A DNA stretch of 64,000 nucleotides, taken from Armigeres subalbatus (Eukaryota > Arthropoda > Insecta > Diptera > Culicidae). Positions 11,682-22,961 of the stretch are shown piece by piece. Numbering within the stretch: position 1 is the first letter of the stretch; the number at the start of each line of letters is the position of its first letter. Position numbers and translations under genes: made by a program. The stretch is taken from the NCBI RefSeq assembly GCF_024139115.2, contig NC_085140.1, forward strand, positions 99,584,988-99,648,987. Reading direction: 5' to 3'. Under the pieces are notes generated by a model. It worked only from the letters and a program-made list of their open reading frames with translations. It was not told the origin of the DNA and searched no databases.

Positions 11682-12879
11682 AGTGAAAAGTAACATCACG
11701 TAATAAGTAATAAGTGATGAGAAGTGAGAAGTTAGAAACAACAAGTGATAGGTAGGAATTGGGAACCCGAGCAGAACACATGTTGCACAAAAGTTTCTGT
11801 GACTCATATGTTACCGAAATTAGACTGACTGTACAGTGTAAATATGTATCAATGGTTGCTACTCCGTGATTGATCATATGGTGCAAATTGCACTGCACTC
11901 TGAAATAAATCTATGCTAACCGCGTTTCTCCTGGTTGACCCTAGATTTGTTTATATGATTAGTATAACCTCCGTATCCTCTCTGTACAAATTTTTCATCT
12001 TGAATAGATTACTTTTCAAAGCTAGCTTAGTATAAACTTTGCAATTCCGAAAACTCATCTTAGTGACATTTGGCACACATGATGATGTCATTTAATTAAA
12101 GACTTTGTTAGAGACGTCATTAATCTCATCCTTATCTAGTGGAACACGAAAATCAACAGCGCCATGGAGTGTTATATTTAGTAACAATATATGGAATCCT
12201 TCAACATAGTGAACTGACAACAGTGCGGTTAAATAGTCTGTTTGCTGCCATGGAAAAATATTTAGCTCCAGCACCAGCATGCATGGTGGATATATGCGTC
12301 AGGAGCGAGCATCTGATATAAATCAATGCCCAGACAACAAGATTGACTCCGACGTGGAGTCTGCCTGACGATGAGAATCTCGCATACATGTCAGGGGGAA
12401 ATAGAAACCGATAGAGCTATAAGAAGGTAAGTTTGAAGTCTTGGAACATAAAGGTACGATTTTTTGTATATCGTATCTAGCGAAAACAAATAAAAAGTTT
12501 GTATCGAATATTAGAATGAAGAAAATGAATTTAATATAAAATTACAACACAAGAAACGAGACAAAAAAACTACGAAATGTAGACTTGGTGCTCCTTTAAT
12601 TCTTAGAATGTATTCATATTAACAGCAATCAAAAAATTACGTATACGAGTTTATTAGGGTAGGATGAGGTCGGCTAAGACAAATCCTCAATGCATCAAAA
12701 CAAAAACATTTTATTATACCTTTTAAGCATAAAAATAGTTTAGTAGTGTATGATAGGGCAATATGAGGCGAACCCCTAAAACCTAAACAAAATTATCTTT
12801 CAACCTTTCCGTCCCTGGCGTCTGTTTTTAAGGGATTTAATAAATTAAAACTGCTGTAAAAACCACATTTCTAGACCGA
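11682..12879. other. Unassigned AT-rich DNA
   Basis: No gene or element recognised. The short frames (62-82 codons) at 11613-12389 overlap each other on both strands and show no family features. Confidence 0.5.
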
Positions 12880-13440
12880 CTCCTTCGCAACAAGTTGCGT
12901 TCGATCCGGATAGATCCCAATTAAATTCTGGTTTTTGGTTTATCGTCAGTACCGTTCCAGAATTATTCCAGGATCCGTTGGGATCAGTTATCCCCGGAAA
13001 AGTGGTCATTTTTCAAATTTAAATCAAAACAGGTCGTATGACACTTCAAACTTCATGATTTCAAAAAAACAATTATGGGAATGAGATTTTCATGGTTCCT
13101 GGGCCACTCGGGTTCCATCCGGCTACATCGGCCATAATCTGGGACACCTCCAGAATGATTATTTTCTAAATGGTGTCAAAATGGGTCGTGTGACACTTAA
13201 CCTTCCTAGTGCATTGGGGTCCATCGACCCAAGCACACCCAAAACACCGCTTTAACTTTGTAACGCAACGAGATAAAAATCTGAAAAATTCTGACTTTTC
13301 CTAACATTCGGAAATTAAGATTCCCTGTGAAAATCAGCTTCCAGCGACATCTAGGAGAGGCGCCACAAAAAAAGTGACACGATGTGCATTGAGGTCCATT
13401 TGGACCCAAAATTTCATCACGATCACAAAAACTCAAATTT
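12880..13440. repeat. Degenerate tandem repeats
   Basis: Two diverged pairs of units are visible. One pair shares GGTCGTATGACACTTCAAAC / GGTCGTGTGACACTTAACC (13033, 13182). The other shares GTGCATTGGGGTCCATCGAC / GTGCATTGAGGTCCATTTGG (13208, 13384). Spacing is ~150-176 bases. No coding signal. Confidence 0.55.
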
Positions 13441-14030
13441 CAACCGATTTTCGATCTTTAGGCACCAAACGAAAGCTGTAGGTTCCTAGAACAAGCTTCA
13501 TCCAAATTGCCACAATTGTACGTGCAATCAATAGTGAAAGTCTTCTGTGACCTCCAAATGCCACAAAAACGGTCCTCCGGAAGATACGGAACATCCGTGA
13601 AAGTGACCAATTTCTAAAGTTCACCCCAGAGCATAGCGATATTTTCGTAACCATCCATTCTGGCGATTTGTGAGTGCAATCAATAGTGAAAGTCTTCTGT
13701 GCTCTACAAATGTCGCAGAAACAATCCCTCGGAAGATTTGGAACATTCGTAAAAGTGAACAATTCCAAAACTTCACCACAGTGATTTTTTTCGTAACCTT
13801 TCATTCTGGAAAATTGATAGGGAAAGTCTTCTGTGACCTCCAAGTGCTTGAGAGACCGGGAGATCAGGGTCATTCGTAAAAGTGGTCAATTCCAAAAGTT
13901 TATCTCAGAAAATCGCGATTTTTTCGTAAGCATATATCTTTGCAAATTGTGTTTGCAATCAATAATAAAAGTTTTATGTACTGTACGGTAATGGTACTTC
14001 GGAAGATCCGGAGCATCCCCAAAAGTGGCC
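13440..14030 (-). repeat. Satellite array, ~150-bp monomer, minus orientation
   Basis: Monomers carry GCAATCAATAGTGAAAGTCT, then GACCTCCAAATGCC, GGAAGAT-CGGAACAT and TTTTCGTAACC. Starts are near 13521, 13674, 13826 (partial) and 13950. Their reverse complement matches the units at 14390-15850, so this array faces the other one. The 146-codon minus frame through it is a repeat artefact. Confidence 0.8.
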
Positions 14031-14345
14031 AATTCCAAAAATAATTTACGGAGGAACTTTCGGATTCATACTTCCTTGAGAATTTCTGGACGAATTCCAG
14101 GAGGAACTTCCGGAAGAAGTTCAGTAGAGATCCCGGAGCAGCTCCCCGAGGAATTACTTGATGAACTTCTGAAGGGATTTGGGGAGGAACTCTCAAAAGA
14201 ACTTCTAGAGGAATACTTTTAGGAACTTTCCAAAGGATTACTTGATGAACTTACGAAGGGAATACCGGAGGAACTTGTGGTCGATCTTCCGGAGGAAGTT
14301 CTTGAATAACTTCCAGAGGAGCTTCAGAGGAATTCAAGGAGGAAC
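14030..14345. repeat. Diverged copy of the GGAAGTTCC/GGAATTCC minisatellite
   Basis: Irregular 11-13-base units such as GAGGAACTTCC, GAAGAAGTTC and GAGGAATTAC. They match in kind the 24-bp minisatellite at 52.2 kb, read on the opposite strand. It sits exactly at the turning point between the two opposed satellite arrays. Confidence 0.65.
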
Positions 14346-14389
14346 GCTGCCACGCTGCCGTCGCAGGCTAATGATGATATGTTACGTTA

Positions 14390-15850
14390 ACTGTTGAATT
14401 TGGCCTCTTTTACGGATGTTCCGGATTTTACGAAGGAATTTTTATTATTGATAAGAAAATTGTTCTGAGCTATCAGTGGAATGTCTTTACTTGTCATCAG
14501 ACGAGTTTGTACAATTCCATTTAAATCCACCACTTTATTGTACTTGACAGATACGTATATCGACTTTAACAGTAAGGCCGTCTTCAATGTCTCGTAGTTG
14601 ACTCGACTTTTATTATTGTCATAATAATATTGCCATAATGATATTGCATATCACGGAGGATTTTCGCTATTGATTGCATACATAATTCACCCATATGAAT
14701 GAAAGCGAAAATTAGCAAAGCTGTGGGATGAACTTTTGGAATTGACCATTTTCACTGATATTCATGATTTCCCGGAGAACGGGTTTGTGGACATTCAGAC
14801 GTCATAGAAAATTCGAACTGTTGATTGCACAATCACTTTCCCGCTATGGATGTTTTCGAAATAAAATGTGGAGCTCTGGGATAAACTTCAGGAATTAATA
14901 ATTTTAGCGGAAGTCCCAAATTTCCCGGAGAACCGGAGCTAATTTCAAAAAAATTTAATGTGATTAACTTTTGGTAGGTCACAGAGGACTTTCACTATTT
15001 ACTTCACATATAATTCACCATTACTTCGTGAATGCTAACAAAAGTGCTCAAGTCTGGGAACAAATTTTAGGATTAACCTATTTTACGGATGTTTAGGGTT
15101 TCCTGAGGACCTATTGTGGTCATTTGGGGTCACAATAGACTTTCACTATTGATTGCATAATCAATTCGCTGATAGTTTCGAAAATTTGCTTTGAGATGAA
15201 CTTTTGGAATTGGCCTCTTTTACGGATGTTTCGGATACCCGGAGGCCGTTTGTGGTCATCTCATAAGACTTAAACAATGTATTGCGTACACAATTTGCCC
15301 GTATAGATGGTTACGAATAAAATAGCAATGCTCTGGAATGATTCTGTGGTTTCGGCCCTTTTCGGGAGCAATTCGGCAATTCGCTTACAAATAAATTGCG
15401 AAACTCTGGGTTGTATTTTTTAAATTAACCACTAGTATTATCTGGATCTGTCGGATGACCGTTTCGGGAGCTTTCTGAGATGACGGAAGACTTTCACTAC
15501 TGATTGCATTTAATATTCGTCAGGATGGATAATTACGAAATAATGCGAATCTCTGGGATGAACTTTTGGAATAGACCATTTTTATGGATGTTCCGAATCT
15601 TCCGCAGCACCGTTTTGGGAGCATTTGGTCTCAGAGCACTTTCACTATTGATTACATACACAATTCGCCGGTATGAATGGTTTCAAAAAAATCGCGAAGC
15701 GCTGGGATGAATTTTTAGAACTGGCCATTTTTACGGATTTTTCGAAATATCCAGATGAGCGTTCCTGGGGCATTTGTAGGTCACTGCAGACTTTAACTAT
15801 TGACTGCACCCACAATTTGCCAGAATGAATGGTTACAAAAAAAGCAATGT
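14390..15850 (+). repeat. Satellite array, ~150-bp monomer, plus orientation
   Basis: About eight diverged monomers. The marker CTTTCACTATTGATTGCA or a variant occurs near 14671, 14815, 14990, 15139, 15266, 15490, 15640 and 15791. Each is followed by an AATTCGCC-like word and GGTTACGAAA, CTCTGGGATGAACTTTTGGA and CGGATGTTCCG. Spacing is 127-224 bases, mostly ~150. No gene. Confidence 0.8.
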
Positions 15851-15928
15851 TTTTAACATAACCGCGAGTAGACGTAGGACTTGTATAAACGTAACGTATT
15901 TAAATTTAACTTCTAACTTTTGGATCTT

Positions 15929-18900
15929 CATTTCATTTTTCATTTCATTTATTTAGTCTACATCTATACAGATAACACTGAATCAACAATTTGACGCCAC
16001 AATACACGGTTCGAGGCCGCATCTCTCCATCCTCGAATACGCCCCACGCTCGCCAAGTCGTTCTGCACCTGGTCTGCCCATCTCGCTCGCTGCGCTCCAC
16101 GTCGTCTCGTACCTGCCGGATCGGAAGCGAACACCATCTTTGCAGGGTTGCTGTCCGGCATTCTTGCAACATGCCCTACCCATCGTACCCTTCCGGCTTT
16201 AGCTACCTTCTGGATACTGGGTTCGCCGTAGAGCTGGGCGAGCTCATGGTTCATTCTTCGCCGCCACACACCGTCTTCTTTGTACACCGCCAAAGATGGT
16301 CATAAGCACCCGTCTCTCGAATACTCTGAGTGCTTGCAAGTCCTCCTCGAGCATTGTCCATGTTTCATGTCCGTAGAGGACTACCGGTCTTATTAACGTC
16401 TTGTACATGACACATTTGGTGCGGTGGCGAATCTTTTTCGACCGCAGTTTCTTCTGGAGCCCGTAGTAGGCCCGACTTCCACAGATGATGCGCCTTCGTA
16501 TTTCACGACTAACGTTGTTGTCAGCCGTTAGCAAGGATCCGAGGTAGACGAATTCCTCGACCACCTCGAAGGTATCCCCGTCTATCGTAACACTGCTTCC
16601 CAGGCGGACCCTGTCGCGCTCGGTTCCACCCACAAGCATGTACTTTGTCTTTGACGCATTCACCACCAGTCCAACTTTTGTTGCTTCACGTTTCAGGCGG
16701 GTGTACAGTTCTGCCACCTTTGCAAATGTTCGGCCGACAATGTCCATGTCATCCGCGAAGCAAATAAATTGACTGGATCTGTTGAAAATCGTTCCCGGCT
16801 GTTACACCCGGCTCTCCGCATGACACCTTCTAGCGCAATGTTGAACAACAGGCACGAAAGTCCATCACCTTGTCTTAGTCCCCGGCGCGATTCGAACGAA
16901 CTGGAGTGTTCGCCCGAGATCTTCACACAGTTTTGCACACCATCCACCGTTGCTTTGATCAGTCTGGTAAGCTTTCCAGGGAAGCTGTTCTCGTCCATAA
17001 TTTTCCATAGCTCTACGCGGTCTATACTGTCGTATGCCGCCTTGAAATCAACGAACAGATGGTGCGTTGGGACCTGATATTCACGGCATTTTTGAAGGAT
17101 TTGCCGTACAGTAAAGATCTGGTCCGTTGTCGAGCGGCCGTCAACGAAGCCGGCTTGATAACTTCCCACGAACTCGTTCACTAATGGTGACAGACGACGG
17201 AAGATGATCTGGGATATCACTTTGTAGGCGGCATTAAGGATGGTTATCGCTCGAAAGTTCTCACACTCCAGTTTGTCGCCTTTCTTGTAGATGGGGCATA
17301 TAACCTCTTCCTTCCACTCCTCCGGTAGCTGTTCGTTTTCCCAGATTCTGACTATCAGTTTGTGCAGGCAAGTGGCCAGCTTTTCCGGGCCCATCTTGAT
17401 GAGCTCAGCTCCGATACCATCCTTACCAGCTGCTTTATTGGTCTTTAGCTGTTGAATGGCATCCTTAACTTCCCTCAAGGTGGGGGCTGGTTGGCTTCCA
17501 TCGTCCGCTGAACTGACGTAGTCATCTCCTCCGCTGCCTTGACTTTCATTGCCTGTACTCTCAGCGCCATTCAGATGTTCCTCGTAGTGCTGCTTCCACC
17601 TTTCGATCACCACACGTTCGTCCGTCAAGATGCTCCCATCCTTATCCCGGCACATTTCGGCTCGCGGCACAAAGCCTTTGCGGGATGCGTTGAGCTTTTG
17701 ATAGAACTTGCGTGTATCTTGAGAACGGCACAGCTGTTCCATCTCCTCGCACTCCGCTTCTTCCAGGCGGCGTTTCTTCTCCTGAAAAAGGCGGGTCTGC
17801 TGTCTCCGCTTCCGTCTATAACGTTCCACGTTCTGCCGGGTACCTTGCTGCAGCGCGACCGCCCGCGCTGCGTCCTTCTCCTCCAGAATCTGTCTGCACT
17901 CTTCGTCGAACCAATCGTTCCGTCGACTTCGACCCATATACCCGACGTTGTTCTCCGCTGCGTCGTTAATGGCTGCTTTGACTGTATTCCAGCAGTCCTC
18001 AAGAGGGGCCCCATCGAGCTCACCCTCTTCCGGCAACGCTGCCTCGAGATGCTGCGCGTATGCAGTGGCGACATCAGGTTGCCTCAGTCGCTCTAGGTCG
18101 TACCGCGGCGGTCGTCGGTACCGAACATTGTTGATGACGGATAGTTTTGGGCGCAGTTTAACCATCACCAGATAGTGGTCAGAGTCGATGTTAGCGCCAC
18201 GATATGTCCTGACGTCGATAATGTCGGAGAAGTGCCGTCCATCAATCAGAACGTGGTCGATTTGTGATTCTGTCTGCAGTGGCGATCTCCAGGTGTACCG
18301 ATACGGGAGGCTGTGTTGGAAGTAGGTGCTGCGAATGGCCATATTCTTGGAGGCGGCGAAATCAATTAGTCGTAGGCCGTTTTCGTTCGTCAGCCGGTGA
18401 GCGCTAAACTTTCCAATAGTCGGTCTAAACTCCTCCTCTTGGCCAACCTGAGCGTTCAAATCTCCTATGATGATTTTGACGTCGTGGCTTGGGCAGCTGT
18501 CGTACTCACGTTCCAGCTGCGCGTAGAATGCGTCCTTATCATCATCAGTGCTTCCGGAGTGTGGGCTATGGACGTTGATTATGCTGAAGTTGAAGAACCG
18601 GCCTTTGATCCTCAACCTGCACATTCTCTCGTTGATCGGCCACCACCCGATCACGCGCCTTTGCATATCGCCCATCACTATGAAAGCTGTTCCCAGCTCG
18701 TGTGTGTTGCCGCAGCTCTGGTAGATGGTATGATTACCTCTAAACGTTCGCACCATTGATCCCTTCCAACAAACCTCCTGCAGCGCTACGATGCCGAATC
18801 CACGGTCCTTGAGCACATCGGCGAGTATGCGTGTGCTCCCGATGAAGTTGAGAGATTTGCAGTTCCACGAACCGAGTTTCCAATCGCTAGTCCCTTTTCG

Positions 18901-18960
18901 TCGCAGTGGTCTTCGCCGATGGTTCCGGTCCGTACTCTCTTGTTGATTGTTCGTTGCTTA
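15929..18960 (-). mobile_element. RTE-clade LINE, copy 2
   Basis: Minus-strand copy of the element at 6607. Its 3' tail (15929-15956) is made of AAATGA units after CTAAATAAATG. The 5' end reaches at least 18957, where the ORF opens after TAA, about 2.35 kb further upstream in element coordinates than copy 1's truncation point is from the end of EN; the true 5' border is not visible. With copy 1 it forms a long inverted repeat separated by 6.7 kb. Confidence 0.85.
15964..18957 (-). pseudogene. RTE-type endonuclease/RT, near-complete, two frameshifts
   Basis: Single-ORF LINE protein. The frame opens after TAA at 18958 with no ATG before the endonuclease, so the start is lost or upstream. Endonuclease motifs run in order: LGSWNCKSLN (about 18870), LQEVCWKG, GDLNAQVG, IDHVLIDG, SDHYLVMVK. 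A basic linker follows, then RT with motif A FVDFKAAYDSIDR intact, motif B LRQGDGLSCLLFN and motif C FADDMD, and the C-terminal GHVARMPDSNP region to TAG at 15964. One base is missing near 16790, just before motif C, so the frame that starts upstream ends at 16693. One extra A near 16280 breaks the C-terminal domain. Apart from these two indels the motifs look intact, so this is the younger or better-preserved copy. Confidence 0.9.
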
Positions 18961-19785
18961 TGATCTACTTTTGGATCTATGGAGTTTGATTATAGGTATT
19001 GATATTGGAAACGACAACTTCCATGTTGTGTTCCACACGTTTAGCAATTTGTTTATTCGAAACTTCTGGAAATAAAACTAATAATAAGAATTGCTTTGCT
19101 TCTAACTATTAGGCCCTTATTTACTCAATCAAATTTAGGGCATTTATAGATTTCTTATTGATGATAGTATTTGAAGTTTGAAAAATCTATTAATAAAATT
19201 TCCAGACTTGGGCCAAATGTGCTATTTCAGGGGAACTTTCCCGTTTTCCAAACAAAGAAATACAGCACCAAATTCGTTGTTTTTTTTTTGCTCACGTGCG
19301 TGCTTACTGCTGAAAAAAATCACAACAATAAGAAACAAGTCAAGGAGCAGTAACCCTACTAAAATAGAGGAGGTACTGCTAATACGTCAACGAAAAACTA
19401 TTTAATGTTTTGATTCCAAACTCTACGTTAAGTTTAATAATAAAAATTCTCAGAAAATGAAAAACAAATAATAAGATAATGTTTATTCAAATATTCTTCT
19501 GTAAATTATTTTTTGCGGACTTTTTTAAAACAATTACATCCAATACAGCGAAATTTTCTGATCTAAAATGGATATTAACACTATTGTTTATTGTGCATCT
19601 TTAATTGCTAATGCCTTCCTTTTTTGCTGGGGAATCAGATCTGTTATAGTATAACCATGTTTTAATGTACGTATCGTTTAGTATCAAGCACAACTTGACA
19701 TATGGTCAGTCATATGCCACGACTCGTACCCATCCCGAGTATCAACCAATCACTTTTCGTGGATGAGCAGACCAAAGCTCTCTAA
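18961..19785. other. Unassigned DNA, possibly LINE 5' flank then AT-rich sequence
   Basis: The first ~100 bases may be 5' UTR of RTE copy 2. The rest holds only overlapping 60-75-codon frames and no recognised element. Confidence 0.45.
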
Positions 19786-20259
19786 TTTTATGCTTCTTCA
19801 TCCACCACCGCTGCGTAACGTAACTTTTAAATCTTCTGCAAGAACTTTTACTATAATTATAATGCTTTTACTGTTCACCATGTTTCGCGCAAACTAATGC
19901 TACTGAAGGAAGCTATTTCCCTAGGGCACACGATTTCAACAACAATCGAAATGCATTCCTTAACATGTCATCCTTAGTCAAGTCCTTAACAAGTCGCTCT
20001 ACGTCCTGGAAGGGTTTCATCCGTTTTTCCAAAATCTTACTAACAGCAAATTTGGTCGGTATTGCATTTTCTGACATCGTATTTGCTCGAGTGAAGAGAG
20101 TTTGTTGCTTCTATAATCCACTGTACCAATAATTTGTATCAATAAATGAAAATTTTAATTGATTGAGCGCGACTGAATTTGAATCAACGTTTGTTTGCTA
20201 CCTAGGCCCTTTAAAATATATTTCATAGAATGCTTGGATTCAGATTTTAAGCCTTCAAT

Positions 20260-20341
20260 ATACTGCCGTGAATCGCATATTTGTCCCATACGAATAGGAA
20301 ACCCACCAAAGATGGGACAGATATGCGATTCACGGCAGTAT
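20260..20341. repeat. 82-base hairpin, pre-miRNA-sized
   Basis: Stem ATACTGCCGTGAATCGCATA plus ten more bases pairs with its reverse complement at 29 of 30 positions around a 22-base loop. It is repeated at 30605-30686 in arm B. Probably a minimal MITE; a small-RNA precursor cannot be excluded from sequence. Confidence 0.75.
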
Positions 20342-20486
20342 AGCAATACTTTCCGAACAAATTAAGCAAACCGACCTTCCTTTTCTCAACGAGAACATAA
20401 ACCATTCTGACCAAGGGGCGACCAACTCTAAACTATTGACAGTATAAAGAAATACTAATAAATACTAGCAAAAAACTACGTCGTAT

Positions 20487-20730
20487 CTATGGTAAATTGA
20501 TCGAAGAGCAGAGTATCGGGATGAATCGGAAACTTCTGAACTTCTGAATGGAACTAAATCTGGCATGTGGAGATTTTGGAAGGAAAATATGTTTCAGTGT
20601 TGGTTCGAAACCCCACCCTCTTCTGGAAAGGGGGCTCCCATAGAAATTGAACAGAAATTTCGGCATAACTCGAAAACTAATCAGATAATAAATCAATTTT
20701 AGGTGAAACGAACTTCGCCGGGTCTGCTAG
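20487..20730 (+). mobile_element. Helitron 3' end
   Basis: It ends CTTCGCCGGGTCTGCTAG followed by T, the CTRR-type 3' terminus of insect Helitrons. Upstream sequence contains the familiar CGAAAACTAATCAGATAATA stretch. The 5' end is not identified, so the start is approximate. Confidence 0.6.
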
Positions 20731-20799
20731 TGATTCATAAAAAAGAGCTTTTCGAGCCAGATAGAGAAGCTGGCGGGCCGATTATGGGGTTATTTTTCT

Positions 20800-21122
20800 T
20801 ACACGCCACCGCGGGCCACATAAAATGGAGCCGGGGGCCGCATCTGGCCCGCGAGCCGTACGTTGGGCAACCCTGGTTTAGATGATTGCAACGTCGCACT
20901 CTAGATCGGTTTCAGTTTGAGCTTGATTGTTTTCTTAAGAACTGATGAAAACAATGTATTTTTACCTTTGTTCCACTTTCCCGGCGAAATGTTCTATGTT
21001 TTCATATATACAAACAGCTGATCCCAAGACGAATCGATTAGTGAGAAAATCTTCCAAATCGGTTTATCCGTTCGTTAGTTATATTGCCTCAAAGGAAATG
21101 CTAACTCATTTTTATATAGAGA
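20800..21122 (-). mobile_element. Helitron 5' end fragment next to an hAT-like end
   Basis: Minus strand starts TCTCTATATAAAAATGAG at 21122 and runs through AACGAACGGATAAACCGATT, similar to the complete short Helitron at 41808. The element fades near 20900, where the plus strand reads GTTGGGCAACCCTGG, the reverse of an hAT-like CAGGGTTGCCCAAC end. Boundaries at the low side are uncertain. Confidence 0.5.
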
Positions 21123-21619
21123 CTAGCAGAACGTACCCAGCGTTGCTCGGATTTTATGTTTATCGTTCGAAATGTAATTTTCTGCGTTGATTGCGACACC
21201 GCACTCTAGATCATGTTTCGAGCGATCGCATTAGGATTTCTCACAACTTCTTTGTCTCTGTCTCCATTCTAACCCCCTGGCACTGGCTGGCAGTGATGTT
21301 ATGGAAAAGGCTGACTGTTTTACAGTCAGATTTAGTCCGGGAGTTAGAAGGTTCTAGCTCTACTGTAGCTCTAGTGACCCATTTCAGACTGCCTGGTATT
21401 TCATGACAAGTCCGAAGTCACTTTTGCTTACAATAAGCCCCGCCTGTTTATGCTACCATTATCGAATGGATAATGGATCCATAAACAAACTTCCGGATTT
21501 GAAATCCAGCGCGTATAGTTTTTTTTTTGACGTAGGACTTACGTCTCTCTTTACTATACCGGGTGTCATTCCAAAATATTCGAAACGACCGCGTTACGCT
21601 GTGTTTAAAGATTTTAAAC
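21123..21619 (-). mobile_element. Helitron 3' terminus abutting the next Helitron
   Basis: Minus strand ends CCGAGCAACGCTGGGTACGT then TCTGCTAG at 21123. The hairpin ACCC...GGGT-type stem plus CTAG is the Helitron 3' signature. The next base begins the TCTCTATAT start of another Helitron, giving a head-to-tail junction. The 5' end is not identified. Confidence 0.5.
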
Positions 21620-22720
21620 GTTAATAGTGTTCGTCTCAATGGACGAATTTCTGCGGTAAGCCCCTCAATCGACAGATTTCAAGTATGCCTTTCATGTCCA
21701 TGCTTGATAAGACCCGAAAAACTTGTTTCAATAGGCATGAAACTGTTTTCAATGAAAAACATTGAGATCAAGGGAACCTATAAATATGGGTACCGCATAA
21801 TTCTTGCATCATTCCATTACCACGTTCTCATTGGTGCAGACACCAGCGAATGAGCAGCCACAGCCGTCTGCCGAGAAGCCATAAAATAGCGCAACGCGAT
21901 TTTTTCCTTTCATTTTGACCGGGACAAGCGAATCAACCGCATCATCGATTGAACAGCACTCACCTCACCTTTTAGCAGGGAATGAAGTCTGCACCGACCG
22001 CTTTTTCGGCTCGACACCATCGAAGCCACCATCATCAGCCAAAACCTAGCCAGTACAGCAGCAGTCCACCCTACAGCCCCGACAAAGCAGCAATTCTGAG
22101 CAGATACCGGCAGCAGCAGCAGAGTCGAGTCGAGACCGGCCGGCATTAGTGAAAAGCCGAGACAGGTTGAAGAAAAGCCACATGATGCAGCATGTATGTC
22201 CAAAAAACAAACGGTTCTTCAGAGAGCCAATAATAGAGATCAATATCAAAGCTTTCAATACCCTTCGGGATAGAAATTGTACTTGGGGGCCAAATCCAAT
22301 ATTCTATAAAATTTTATGCGTGATTTTCATAAATAGCGTCAAAACTAACAGTGGATAATTTTTCTGATTTAACCGCGAAGTGGACGAAGGACTTCGCTTG
22401 ACCATGCCGAAAAAAAACATAAGATGTCCAAATCTCTCACATAATATTTGGATATTTAGATTAAAAAAACACCGATAACAGCTCAAACATTAATAAACTA
22501 TTAATCGATTTTTGATCATTGATCAAGAAATATCTAGATAAACATTGTTTGATACTGACCGCACACAAAGCGAACGTGACTGAATGATCGTCCCATGTTA
22601 CCAATTCTAAATCTTATCACCCGAAATCCCATGTCCGGGTGTATCCTTCCATCTACTACTAACAATGTTGTCTCAGAAAAGAACACGTACTTCTCACCTG
22701 AACTGCAATTCTAAGCTCGC
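21620..22720. other. Unassigned DNA with a possible TATA promoter
   Basis: Spacer between the inverted arms. TATAAATA occurs at 21779, followed about 30 bases later by CTTGCATCATTCC, and the next 300 bases (21840-22150) are more GC-rich and CAG-rich, like a 5' leader. No coding frame of substance follows. Otherwise nothing recognised. Confidence 0.35.
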
Positions 22721-22927
22721 TTGCCCGGCTTATTGGCCTGTATCAAGCGAAAAGTCCCGTTAGGAAAAAGACGCCAGCAGCGAGCAACAAACAAGCGTAA
22801 AAAAGAAGAAGCCCTTCTCGAACGCGTTGATGATGATGACGCTTTGGCTGACAAAGAAGCGGGATACAAGACACTGGCTGATTGGCCCACCAATTGGGAA
22901 GCAGAGAAGATTCAAAATAAGGTATAA
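22721..22927 (+). CDS. Unrecognised basic/acidic ORF, possible exon
   Basis: A 68-codon frame with non-random composition: a Lys/Arg-rich start (RKVPLGKRRQQRATNKRKKE) followed by an acidic stretch LLERVDDDDALADKEAGY and TLADWPTNWEAEKIQNK. It could be one exon, since AAG|GTATAA at its end resembles a splice donor, or a transposase fragment. I recognise no domain. It lies in the spacer of the large inverted repeat with no visible partner exons, and a promoter-like TATAAAA overlaps its last codons. Function not assigned. Confidence 0.3.
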   Translation: MPGLLACIKRKVPLGKRRQQRATNKRKKEEALLERVDDDDALADKEAGYKTLADWPTNWEAEKIQNKV

Positions 22928-22961
22928 AAGAAAAGTGCATTCGCTCGCAGAGCATTCAGTC
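22923..22961 (+). promoter_or_regulatory. Candidate TATA + Inr core promoter
   Basis: TATAAAA at 22923-22929 and TCAGTC at 22956-22961 (arthropod initiator TCAGTY). Spacing from TATA to the Inr A is 35 bases, slightly long. No convincing ORF follows within 600 bases. Confidence 0.3.

Larger units (their letters stand above)
19786..21619 (+). repeat. Arm A of an 1.84-kb inverted repeat
   Basis: Reverse complement of 29323-31162 with only scattered differences by eye. Arm A begins TTTTATGCTTCTTCATCCAC and ends AAGATTTTAAAC. Its contents: an 82-base hairpin (20260), a Helitron 3' end (20730), an hAT-like end CAACCCTG (near 20869), a minus Helitron start (21122) and a Helitron end (21123), and a TATCGAATGGATAATGGATC region. 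All frames in this arm have mirror copies in arm B; none looks like a gene. Confidence 0.9.

Noticed and set aside
17539..18096. 185-codon plus frame
   Set aside because: Antisense shadow of RTE copy 2.
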